From Spirogloea muscicola (Eukaryota > Streptophyta > Zygnematophyceae > Spirogloeales > Spirogloeaceae): a stretch of 17,449 nt of DNA. A model generated the notes under the pieces. That model saw nothing but the letters and a program-made list of their open reading frames with translations. It was not told the DNA's origin and did not search any database. Positions within the stretch are counted from its first letter, which is position 1. Each line of letters begins with the position of its first letter. Below are positions 6,518-15,503 of the stretch, in pieces. The stretch covers positions 1,141,349 through 1,158,797 of the forward strand of contig WELB01000011.1 in the NCBI GenBank assembly GCA_009602725.1, written 5' to 3'. Position numbers and translations under genes: made by a program.

Positions 6518-9066
6518 TCATGCATGCCTGAGCTCGTCATCCAGGGCATTCACAATGCCCATTCGGCCTATTCGTACCATCACGGACTGCTTCTTGTTCT
6601 GCAACATGGATATAAAATCGTCAAGCTACAGCTTTGCCGTGTTGAAGTCACGCGACTTGCACTCCACACACCTGACCTACCGACCAATATACGCTAGCAA
6701 GGGTAAGATTATCTGAACAGTCATACTTCCTATGCTTGTGTACTTACCAGTAATGTAGGCGCAAGGAGAGCTGCAGAGGAGACATTGGATGAGGGATTCT
6801 TGGTCAGAGAAAGCCTGACTTGAGGGACGCTCTTCCAGGTCTCTCCAAGCGCCGGCTTAGGCTGATCTCCATCACCTGCTACTGTGTGATTGGTGACCTA
6901 TCTTCCACAGAAATAGAAGATCGTATTAGGGAACAGTCCAAGGTCATATACTCACTACATAGTGGTTGCAGGTGAACAAAGCTGCAGATATTGAACCCAC
7001 AGAAGCATGACCTGCCCTGCTCAGAGCTGAATGCACAGCACCATTCTAAGCGATCATCCAAACAAGGAGAGCATCAAGCGGCTAGAGGTGACCTACAAGG
7101 ACAGCAACATCATGCTCAATTGCCAAAGACTTCAATCGACGACTTAAAGTCTGCATCAAGCAGTGACCTGCACAATTACAAAGTATTAGTAAAGCTTACA
7201 TAATTGGAGCACGCATCTCAAGACATCCATATAATAAATTCATTAGTAGGTGTCTGCTGCAGCACCTGCAACTGTAAGTAAACCAAGATGAAGCATGGCT
7301 TACCTTGGGATTGTCCACTACCAAGTACAGGTGCCACAATTGCCGATGCCGAGTCTACTATCAATAATCTTAGCTGCTTGAAGTAATCTGTAGGCTGAAT
7401 AGCATGCACGGCACGACAGAAGTCATGCAATACTTTGAAATGTGCCTCGTCAAAAACACCTGATTACACCGCCTTCCAACAAGCATGAGGTGCAATACCT
7501 CGGGCTTCTATACTTGACTGCAGGAGGTCTGCTATTATCAACATTCACAAAATGGCGGGACAGGTTCAAGTTGGTCATCACAAACCTGCATTGCAAGTGC
7601 TTTCCTCCTGCAGATTAACTCTAACAAACATAGAATGGAGTGGATGTCAAATGCCCTCATTCTTACAATGGACTTCATAGCCCTGGGTATGTCTGCTTCA
7701 ACCTCCTGTAGGTGGTCAAAGTTTGCATTTCAGGAGCTGTGAGGTGCAATAGGCTCTCCCAGCTAAATTAGTCACAAGGCCTAAAGTACAATACAAAAGC
7801 TTACACATGACACTTCAACAACAAAGTCATCATCACCTAACCTGGAGCTTCTCTTCGGTGCCCACCAGTCCACAAATCATTTGAGCAACACGTTGTGCGC
7901 TGAAAGAGTTGGCAGTGTCTACAAATGCAACGGCAACCTTATTCTTGAATGCAGCAGCTGCTGCAATCTGGAGACAAAGCTGCAGAATCGAGAAAGCATA
8001 ATGCTCTCATCACGGTAAGCAGTGGACTTATAAGTGACAAGATGCTCATGGACTGTCCCTGCATGTCACAGCAGCCTATGTGCCATGGCCCTCATCAGCT
8101 GGTTGTATGATTGTGTTTTCATTGTCGTCATGGTATAGCACCGAGATCGTTGTATGAAGTAGGACGCTTCAAGATACATATCATATGCGCATGCCTTTTC
8201 TGTCAATGACAAGCACAAGCTCCTACAGTGTAAGCCTGAGATTGTTGCACTGTAAACCTGAGTCTTGCCTGAAGCTGAAGTCCCGACGAACTCAATCAGA
8301 GTTCCAGTTTTCACTCCGCCCCCCAGCAAGTCATCAATCCTGATGAGACACAAGGAGTCTTCAGAATCTCTGATGACCAAGATTCACTGTCATGATGCTT
8401 TGAGCTTTGGATTGACAATCGAACCTCTCACAGCCGCTAGAGAAGTATATGGATTGGACTGAGGCTTGCAGGAGAGCGTTGCCATCAATCAGGCCTCGAC
8501 TAAAGTGCACGTCTTTCAGGTGCTCCAATACTGCCACAATGGCCTGCAACCAGCCCAAGCCAGAAAACAAAGGTCCAGCTGCTGCTGGTCAAGATAAACA
8601 GTCAAAGCCAAGGAAGAGCTGTCGAAGAACAAGCAAGACCGATTCTTGCATCTCATCAAATCGTCAACAATAACAGCAGCCTGCTTTAGCAAGCCCGCTT
8701 CATGAGTGACATGTCAGCATTGCAGCTGCAGCAATTACAACAACAATACCTCCTGCCTGCTTGAGCATTCTTTCCCATCCCCAGCCAGTCCAGGCAGAGC
8801 ATGAATATCTGCCACGACCAAGTCCTCCGCTGCATGGCGTTTACCCCTCTCAGCTGATTTTCCCAGTGAGCCTAGTAGATTGAGGAGCGTGCACAGAAGC
8901 TCATTCTGTTGGTGCTGCTGCAGAAAAAAGTGGCAGCAAGCAGTGCAGGTCGGCAGGGGAATGGCATGGTTTGCTGGAGCTCGCCGGTGTGGATGGCGTT
9001 GACGCGGAAGAACTCGAGGACATCCGGGCTGAGGAGGGGTAGCCAGAGTTGCGAGAGAAGGGGCAT
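6518..9066 (-). CDS. RAD51D: RAD51D homologue, RecA-family recombination protein
   Basis: RAD51 paralogues help RAD51 load onto single-stranded DNA in homologous recombination; RAD51D belongs to the BCDX2 complex. Exons in coding order are 9066-8985, 8829-8750, 8543-8425, 8339-8258, 7979-7842, 7705-7586, 7394-7304, 7167-7097, 6897-6748 and 6598-6518. All phases agree, giving 337 aa against about 320-330 in animals and plants. The N-terminus (LPLLSPDVLEFFRVNAIHTA) resembles the plant RAD51D N-domain. Walker A is GTSASGKT (113-120, Lys119), preceded by FSSGCERIDDLLGGG. Then come VDTANSFSAQR, Walker B LLIVD (Asp221), and VTNHTVAGDGDQPKPALGETW, which matches the family VTNH...LKPALGRSW motif. Walker A departs from the common GPxGSGKTQ form. 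Intron 1 uses a GC donor; the others are GT-AG. The ATG at 9066 is the only start giving the family N-terminus. Confidence 0.9.
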
Positions 9067-9854
9067 GCTGACCCTCCATCACCGGCAGGCAGCGCGCCCG
9101 CCTGCGGTCGCCAGCCTCTGTCGCAGCTGACAGCCGGCCGGCGAGGTGACAAGCGAGCGCCGGCTCTCTGGCTTCTGGCACAAATGGCAGGGCCCGAGAC
9201 CTGGCTCGAGCCGGCCCGCGCCGTCGCTCTTCACGCTGGTACGGCGCCGGTGCCGCAGGAGGGAGGCGCGCGTCTAGGGGACCGCTGCCGACAAGGCTGG
9301 CCTGGAGACCGGACGAACGCGACTTATTATCTTGCAAGGAGCGACGAGGAAATTTCGTGTATAAGAAACAAATGTATGCCAAATGGCCAAGTACAAAGGC
9401 AAGCACATCTAAAGATCTACATAACCTACAGTAGATTGACCCGCTCAATAACCACGGGTCAAAACATAAAGGTCACTAACCGATGAATGAATACTAGATG
9501 CCAGAAACGGAGCCCTTCTGCCACCAACTAGAGCTCGCCCAGCTTTCTGGTGCAAGGCACTAGCCTGAGCACGCTGCAAACAGGCCGAAACTCGTCGCCG
9601 CAAGAGCGACAGATATGCAGCTGGCAAGCCCATCTCAGCCGGAAACACATCTGCACGTCGAGTGTAGCCTAAGTTGGCAATGTTTTGAAGCAGAGCGTGG
9701 AAACGAGGACCCAGACAGCCATAGATGTCGATTGCCGCTGGCAGGAGCTGATCGCATTGGGGGTAATCGGAGTAGTGCCGCAGTTTTCTTTGTCTGCTCC
9801 GCCCACTGCATGCCCAGCGATGTGAGTCGACGAGGGGGCGGCTCAGGAACAGTG
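9067..9854. other. upstream region of RAD51D, no recognised gene
   Basis: GC-rich near the RAD51D start, then mixed. Open frames overlap on both strands, but none resembles a known protein. The RAD51D promoter must be here; I see no TATA box. Confidence 0.35.
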
Positions 9855-9950
9855 GGCGAGCACTTTCTTCAGAAACAGCTATTCAATGTAAGGCAACGGC
9901 TGTGAGAGGCCAGCCCAAAGAAAGGAGATGTACACGGCCTGAAAGGGCCG
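9855..9950. repeat. two hairpin-repeat fragments in opposite orientation
   Basis: GGGCGAGCACTTTCTTC near 9855-9871 is the inverse of the unit start. About 25 bases later a forward hairpin core begins, GGCTGTGAGAGGCCAGCCC (9898-9916), followed by AAAGAAAGGAGATG. The two pieces point in opposite directions. Confidence 0.6.
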
Positions 9951-10348
9951 GAAGAAGCAGAAGGAAGTTACTCGCCGTGACATCTGCAAGTCGACGCTCA
10001 ATAAGACGGATAGTCTCCTCCAGTGGCTTCCCCTGTGTCCAGAGCCTGCAGCCCAAGCGCGACTGGCATACAGATGCAATGCGTGTTCTGAAGGCTGCCG
10101 TAGCGATACTGCCAGGCGTATGCAATACACCTAGTCAGAGAACCTGCTGCACTGCGATTGGCCTGCTCACGTTGGTGACGGCCTGCTCCCCTCAACGACC
10201 TCTAGTCATTAAGTTCAGATTTGAACAAGTATTGGACGGAAAAGCGTCGCCTAGAAGAGGCCACTCGTGCAATGGCGAGCGAGCGATGACCCGCCACTGC
10301 CTCGTTCAATAGAGCACTCTTCTAAAGTGAAAGCTGCACGAGGAGGCG

Positions 10349-10420
10349 ATGGCATGAAAGGCCAGCCCAAGAAAGGGTGGACAAGGTCCGAAGGGGCCGA
10401 TGAGCGCCAAAATACACATC
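10349..10420 (+). repeat. hairpin repeat, diverged copy
   Basis: Contains GGCATGAAAGGCCAGCCC, then AAGAAAGGGTGGACAAGG and TCCGAAGGGGCCGATGAGCG. The left stem arm is mutated while the downstream block is well kept. Confidence 0.65.
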
Positions 10421-10601
10421 TGAGCAAGTGCCTATGATGAATGGGTGCTCAAGTCAATAGCTGCAAGTCAGAGCAGCTTGCAGCCGGAAAAGTGTCACCA
10501 CGATGAGACCCAGAAGCAGCAGACCGAGGCCTGCCTGCAAAGCGAGGCATGCCTGCAACTGGAAGGAAAAGGCAGGGAATAATGTGCTCTTCCAAAGGCG
10601 A

Positions 10602-10660
10602 GGGCTGTGAAAGGCCAGGCCAAGAATAGACAAGGTCAGAAGGGCCGGAAAGTGCTAAAT
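10602..10660 (+). repeat. hairpin repeat, diverged copy
   Basis: GGGCTGTGAAAGGCCAGGCC, then AAGAATAGACAAGGTCAGAA and GGGCCGGAAAGTGC. It is preceded by GTGCTCTTCCAAAGGCGA, which is also seen before the copy at 11574. Confidence 0.65.
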
Positions 10661-11347
10661 GACAGCTATGCAAGTACGCTGAGGGATGGTCGCTTAGGAA
10701 TCTCTAGTTAGCTGCCGCAAGTCAAGAAGTACTTGAGGCGCCACAGCGAATGAGAAGCTCTTCAGAGGGGGCAACCAAGAAATTGACTGCGGACACCTGC
10801 CACAAAGTGCCCAAGAAAGGCAATGTAACAGCTAGCAACTACAGCTTTGGAAGGCTTTTCCTCTTATCGCATTGACACAATATCGCGCTTAAGTCAAGCT
10901 TTGACCAAGTGGCAAATATCACTGTATCTTTGGAGTCAAAGATTCACAGGGGGTAGCCAATCGACGTCAAAGACATGGTAAGTACGGGACAAAAGAAGTA
11001 AAGTTGATTCTTCGTCCAATGAGCTTCCTTGAGTAAGGACCTCAACAGACTCAAAGTATTGAATAATCTGATGAGAAGACTGATGAAGTTGGAGTGATAG
11101 AAGATGTACGGAAACAGACCTGCACCAGTGGCAGTAATTTCCCATCGCATTCTCCTTTTTAGTCAGAAAAATGCGTAAAATTCTCCTATGCATGATATGT
11201 AATTGTGCATTCTTATTCTAAGCAAACTTTTCGTCCTGCTGAAGAGATTGTTATTGCTCTAAATCTTGGGGGAACTCTTGTCATTGTGCTAGAGGCTTTT
11301 TGAGATACAGTAACCTTACCATAGCATGACATTTCATATCTATTCGG
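10661..11347. other. lower-GC stretch without a recognised gene
   Basis: Two minus-strand frames (10936-11193 and 11213-11467) are open for about 85 codons each, with no domain I know. Base composition is lower in GC than the flanks from about 10850 to 11560, as for a long intron or an inserted element. Confidence 0.3.
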
Positions 11348-11376
11348 TTGATCAGTACTTAAAAAGTACTGATCAA
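11348..11376. repeat. perfect 13-bp inverted repeat with 3-base centre
   Basis: TTGATCAGTACTT (11348-11360) and AAGTACTGATCAA (11364-11376) are exact complements around AAA. It sits in the centre of the lower-GC stretch. Confidence 0.85.
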
Positions 11377-11555
11377 AAACATTGTCCTTTATGTTCCATT
11401 GGAGAGAGCAATTGAGCAGAACAAGCCTGCTGCTCGAGCTAGTCTTCCACCTTGGCCAGGGTCCCACTAGCTACTTGCACTACAACTCTTTTTCTGACGA
11501 GACTTTGTGATCTTAGTCTCTCTAAAAATCCTTATCACTCGTGTGAAAAGAAGGG

Positions 11556-11625
11556 GCTCTTCCAAGGGGGGGCGAGGGCTGTGAAAGGCCAGCCCAATGG
11601 ACAAGGACCGAAGGGGCAGCCATGA
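11556..11625 (+). repeat. hairpin repeat, diverged copy
   Basis: GCTCTTCCAAGGGGGGGCGA, then GGGCTGTGAAAGGCCAGCCC and AATGGACAAGGACCGAAGGG. Closest to the copy at 10602. Confidence 0.65.
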
Positions 11626-12273
11626 GATATCCCGTCGGTGGTCCATTTGTGTCGATCTGACAAGGATGGTGACGTGGCGGCATACGTGGACATAGCAGGC
11701 GGACTCAGCTTTGTTTGGTGTGAATGGATCGCAACCAGGTCACCTCCGGCTCCACGTCAGGAAAAGATGCGCCCCCAATCTGGCTCGGTGTCGGAGCACC
11801 ATCCGATTAGCCGCCGTGCCTTCGCGCCATCAACGGCAAGCAGCCCCTATCCTGCCGGCCCGAACCGCTCAATCGCTACAATGAAGCCAAAAGAGAAGCC
11901 GAAAAGCCCGCTTCGACGGGTGTGACCCACCTTGACAAGCAATGGCGGGTACCGGCCTGGCTAGCGGCGGGCAAAAGACAAAGCGGCTGCTGATGTTAAA
12001 GAATCGGCTGTAAACTGCCAGCCAGACGCATACAGTTGTTCAAGACAGCCAAAGGCTAGGCAGACAGGGCGCCCTCAATACCCCCGTGTCAGCAGTAGGA
12101 AGTCAGATGAGGTGAGGGGAAGAGCAACCCCGCTGCGCAAACCAGAGGCTGCTGCAAGGGCGCGACCAGCCCGGCGATGCAAAGCAATCGCCTGGGACCG
12201 CTGTAGGCACATAGATAAACGCACTCGGTAGCAGGAAACAAGCGCCGAGCCACCGGGAAGGGCTGCACCCTGT
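11626..12273. other. GC-rich DNA without a recognised gene
   Basis: A plus-strand frame at 11638-11925 and minus-strand frames near 12089-12300 are open but unlike known proteins. The right half continues past the hairpin unit in the same orientation as the retroelement tail and may be part of that element. Confidence 0.3.
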
Positions 12274-12469
12274 TGGCTCTAGCCAGGGGACCCACTTCCA
12301 GGAGCCCAGCATCTCTGATCTGCGGCTGCTTAGCAGGGGTTACTGAGTGTCTCGTAGCTGCTTTGTTTCTGTTTCTTAGCGCTTCCCCTGGCCCCCTTCT
12401 CGTACTCTGTTCATTCTTTTTCGGGCTGGTTGTTCCAGCCCCTATTCTCGATGGGCGAGCACTTTCTTC
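12274..12469 (-). repeat. hairpin repeat, copy lying behind the retroelement ORF
   Basis: On the minus strand it starts GAAGAAAGTGCTCGCCC at 12469, 20 bases after the stop codon of the retroelement frame. It contains GGGCTGG-AACAA-CCAGCCC: the loop differs from copy 1 but the stem is intact. It matches copy 1 over about 140 bases and copy 2 over about 200. Confidence 0.85.
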
Positions 12470-12488
12470 TTGTTCCCGGTGCCGCTGG

Positions 12489-13334
12489 TCAGCTTGAGAG
12501 GCCAACAGCGAAAGTAACGAGGACCACCGACCCCCGCAACACCCATGGATGTCCATAGGCGGGGTAAAAGGTATCGCCCGTCAGGTGGTCCTTGTACTTG
12601 TGCAACTTCTTCTGTTTGGCCACCTTCATGGCATAGCCGGTCTCAGAAGTAATGGGGCCCTTCGTCCGGAAGCTGTTGGTTACGACGACGTCCATGTGGA
12701 GCCGCTTGCCACCTCCCAGGGGGACGCCAACCAGATCGACACGCCTCGTCCGAGGGACCCCATTGCGGAGTTGGACGGGCATCACCCCGGTGCTCTCCAA
12801 CGCCACTTGGTATCCCGCCTCCTTGACGATGCCATACATGGCGTCATGTAGGAGGTTGTGGGAGCCCGTGCGCTCACTGCCTCTGGCACACCTGAGCATG
12901 TGGTCACCCATGAGCAATGCATCATGCTCAATAAGCCCACATTCACATTGGGTCACCCCTGCCAAGCACAGGGATGGTAAGCCAAGGCGGCGGTGCATAG
13001 CATCGCAAAACAAAGCACTTTCCATCCGCAAGCCCGCATGCAAAGGCACAGGGCGGAACCACTCAGACGCTCCCAGAGACGAAACAGATAGGAGCCGAGC
13101 CTGGCCTCGAGCATCCCCTTGGAGGAGACTCCGGAGATGCTCCAGTGGTTGCTCGTCTGCAGCACGGGAAAACCGCGATTGAGCCTTAACATCAGAAACG
13201 TCAGCCCAGGCAGCAAAACTAACCTGCTCATTCACCAGAGGCGGGTATGCAGCGAAGAGGTCCTGTTGGCATGCTTTGAGAGTCACTTGGAAAGGCAGAC
13301 TCCCCTGAACCACGTTACTGATGTGAGGCGCCAC
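12489..13334 (-). pseudogene. retroelement C-terminal fragment: zinc knuckle plus PD-(D/E)XK-like nuclease
   Basis: A 281-codon uninterrupted minus-strand frame begins after a TAG near 13350 and has no credible ATG, so it is a 5'-truncated fragment. It resembles the region behind reverse transcriptase in non-LTR elements with restriction-like endonucleases. The visible order is GASEWF-P motif (88-96), CECG (130-133), GDHMLRC (143-149), HN (159-160), then spaced acidic residues Glu180, Asp200 (RRVDLVG) and Asp215 (DVVVTN), followed by Lys-rich sequence. The Cys/His set (C130, C132, H145, C149) is zinc-knuckle-like, and E...D...DVVV is the kind of pattern seen in PD-(D/E)XK folds. No reverse transcriptase remains next to it. 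Uninterrupted coding over 846 bases suggests a fairly recent insertion or a part still under constraint. The family call is from motif style and is moderately sure. Confidence 0.65.
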
Positions 13335-13350
13335 AATGCATATGCTCTAA

Positions 13351-13360
13351 CACTCCCTCT
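13351..13360 (-). mobile_element. copia polypurine tract and start of 3' LTR
   Basis: AGAGGGAG-TG(TTAG) on the minus strand, as at plant copia PPT/LTR borders. The LTR sequence is cut short within a few tens of bases, where the retroelement fragment at 12489-13334 begins. Confidence 0.5.
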
Positions 13361-13830
13361 CATGAGCTCCTTATTACCCCTCTTAGAGTAGGTATTTGAT
13401 TGCTCCTCGTCCTCCTTGAAGAGATTGAAGTCCGAGAGAGGAGACACACTGTTGAGTCATCCACTTTGAATTGCTGCAACACATCAGAAATGAATTTGCA
13501 GTGGATTAGTGGAAGACTTCTTTTGCTTCTGACTCTCCCAACCTGTACCCCTAGACAGTGACTCATTCTCCCATATCTTTCATCTCAACCTGGGAAGAGA
13601 GCTGAAATCTGGACTGAGTAAAATCATCTAGGTGCCTGCTGAGCAAAATCAGATCATTGACATATGATGCATTTGTAACGAAACTGTCTTCATGTCTAAG
13701 AATGAAGACACTATGATCTGCAGAAGATATCATGAAGCCTATCTCCTGCAAGAAAGTGTCAATATTATCCACACCAAGATCTAGGAGCTTGCTCGCTTAC
13801 TTGCTCGCTGACTAACTTAGATTGATCAGT
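13351..13830 (-). pseudogene. decayed Ty1/copia reverse transcriptase fragment with 3' PPT/LTR edge
   Basis: Minus-strand fragments, in order, match copia reverse transcriptase: a QAPRSW-like piece near 13800, then FLQEIGF...SADHSVF (around 13735), YVNDLILLS where the family has YVDDL, EMKDMGE at the end of one frame (13563), and LGVQVGRVRSKRSL after a frame change. At least two frameshifts and a catalytic Asp to Asn change show it is dead. RNase H is missing: soon after the reverse transcriptase the strand reads AGAGGGAG (13360-13353) followed by TGTTAG, the usual polypurine tract and LTR start of copia elements. Confidence 0.75.
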
Positions 13831-14044
13831 GCAGTCAAAGCACTCACTTCTGTTGTGAGCTGTATGTGTGACATGCAGTATATGCATTTCCCATTGATCG
13901 TGTCAGTCTTTAGACATAGACATGTAGATACTGGGTAAACGGCCTGCACGATTCGCTTCTCTACACTATGTGCCAAGTACTAGCATCTCCTTGATGATGA
14001 GACAACGGTAGCAACTCTGACATTGTCGTGCTGCACATCACCAG
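13831..14044. other. probable intron upstream of the scramblase exon at 14045
   Basis: No exon recognised. The stretch ends in the acceptor CATCACCAG, so it is read as the 3' part of an intron into which the copia remnant may have inserted. Confidence 0.45.
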
Positions 14045-15160
14045 TTCCTGACAGATGCAGGACAATATGTGGTGCGCTTTGGCGACATTGTCCCAGGGGG
14101 TCACAGTCCACAAGCCCAAGGCAAAGATTGGAATCAATTAGATCCTGTTCAACAGCAAGCATATCAGGCAAGACTCAAGTTGCATTAGACGAACATTAAA
14201 AAGGACTACTTAAGGCATGACCTTGCGAAAAGCACAATGACATGTGGGCAGGGTTTGAATGTGGATCACTCGCTTGTAGTCTGTCTTTGTACACTACTAT
14301 ACCCTAAACCTTGATTTATGTGTTTGCTTGCTATTGGCCTTCAGCATATTATAGCACTATTTTGCTGCTTATGAGAAATTGCTGCAAACCTTTCATGCCC
14401 TAGTTTAGTGATTGGTACTTCATTGTGTGCTCACAGGTTCCTCAGCTTGAGGTGATAAGACCTCTCACCCTGACAGAACGGGCCATCACAATGGCCCTCG
14501 CTGTATCACTTGATAACGACTACTTCTCCCGTCACAGCGGGTGAGTTCTGCTATGCAGTCCCATGGCAGTCGAGGGCACTCCTCTCACTAGCCTTCCGTC
14601 AACTGCTGCCCAGCCTTGTGACTGGTCTATGAAAGCGTAGTCAGTCAGAGATGCAAGTCTGCAGTCCTGAATTAACTCCACTTATTTACTACATAACTAT
14701 GAAGCATTTTCTGTGTGCATCTCTCAGAGGGGGCATAGGGATGCCAATTCCCTTCTTCGGGGGGGCTTCTGAAGCAGCAAGCAGCCATGAAGAGCAAGCC
14801 AGTGAAGCCTCATCAGCTCCAGCCTCTACGCCTCCCTCAGCATCCGAAGCGGGAGGCATGGCAGGACCTGCAGCAGGAGGGGCCATTGGCGGAGCTTTTG
14901 GTCATACTTACACGGCAGATCACAGCGGAGGTGCAGAAGATGCAGGAGGCGGCTCAGCTGGACAGGTGGCCAGCGAGCAGTCACCAGACTTTGACCCGCA
15001 GTCTTTTGATGGTGAGCGACTCGACGATTTGGGTGGGGACACTTGGGACAAGGGACTCGACTGGGGTGATGCTACCATTGATAGAGATGGTGAAAGTACG
15101 GGTGGTGGTGAAGGATTTTCTGGAAGTTTCACAGATATATTTGGGGATGACGAAAGCTGA
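14045..15160 (+). CDS. phospholipid scramblase family protein (AIM25-like), C-terminal exons
   Basis: Scramblases move phospholipids between membrane leaflets; AIM25-like members are mitochondrial in yeast. Visible exons are 14045-14167, 14437-14540 and 14728-15160, adding 219 aa before the stop at 15158-15160. Family motifs are FLTDAGQYVVRFGD in the first exon and QLEVIRPLTLTERAI...SLDNDYFSRHSG in the second, matching the scramblase C-terminus where DYFSRHS is typical. The first of the two introns has a GC donor (CAG/GCAAGA at 14167/14168); the second is GT-AG. The last exon adds a 143-residue tail rich in Gly, Ala, Ser, Asp and Glu, with no family similarity. About 200 N-terminal residues are expected, but no exon for them is visible nearby. 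Either they lie beyond the transposons or the gene is broken. Confidence 0.75.
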
Positions 15161-15503
15161 TGATGGGCGTTGCAATAGTGGTCACTGATGAATATTGGCA
15201 ATCTGCTGAGGTGGCAATGGCGCATTGTCCTGCAATGACCTGATTTGTTTGAAAGCTCCATCAGCCATGGTGCATGGCTTGCTCTACGAGGTGGTGTGTA
15301 CTGCCAAGTAGCAATTCAGCTCAACTAGGTAGTGCCGACGGTTGGCTTTGTGCTGTTGGTACAGATGTATTGACTGTGTCATGCACAAGAAGCTACCAGT
15401 GTACCTTACTTCAGGAAACAACTGCAGAAACAAGGGGACTAAGAGCAGTCCTTGACAGCCAAGTATTGCAAGAGTTCTGGGTTTTCAGACTCGCTGACGT
15501 GCT
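15161..15503. other. spacer between convergent genes
   Basis: Lies between the scramblase and NKAP stop codons, which face each other, so it holds both 3' UTRs. I see no TGTAA in either useful orientation close to a stop, and no other gene. Confidence 0.5.

Noticed and set aside
7661-7666. GTAAGA that looks like a strong donor inside RAD51D exon 6
   Set aside because: The frame continues through it into the conserved AFDI segment of the family, and the next good donor is at 7585.
8735-9448. 237-codon minus-strand open frame across the RAD51D start
   Set aside because: Only its last part, in the exon 8829-8750, is real. The rest is frame shadow and intron 1 read through.
9049-9486. Plus-strand open frame of 145 codons
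   Set aside because: It overlaps the first RAD51D exon and its GC-rich upstream region, and the translation has no recognisable domain.
10380-10412. Possible hammerhead ribozyme in the hairpin repeat (CCGATGAG, CGAAGG)
   Set aside because: The core order CUGAUGA...GAAA with three stems is not present, and other copies lose the GATGAG part.
12549-13182. Plus-strand open frames opposite the retroelement fragment
   Set aside because: They mirror the minus-strand coding frame and have no known motifs.
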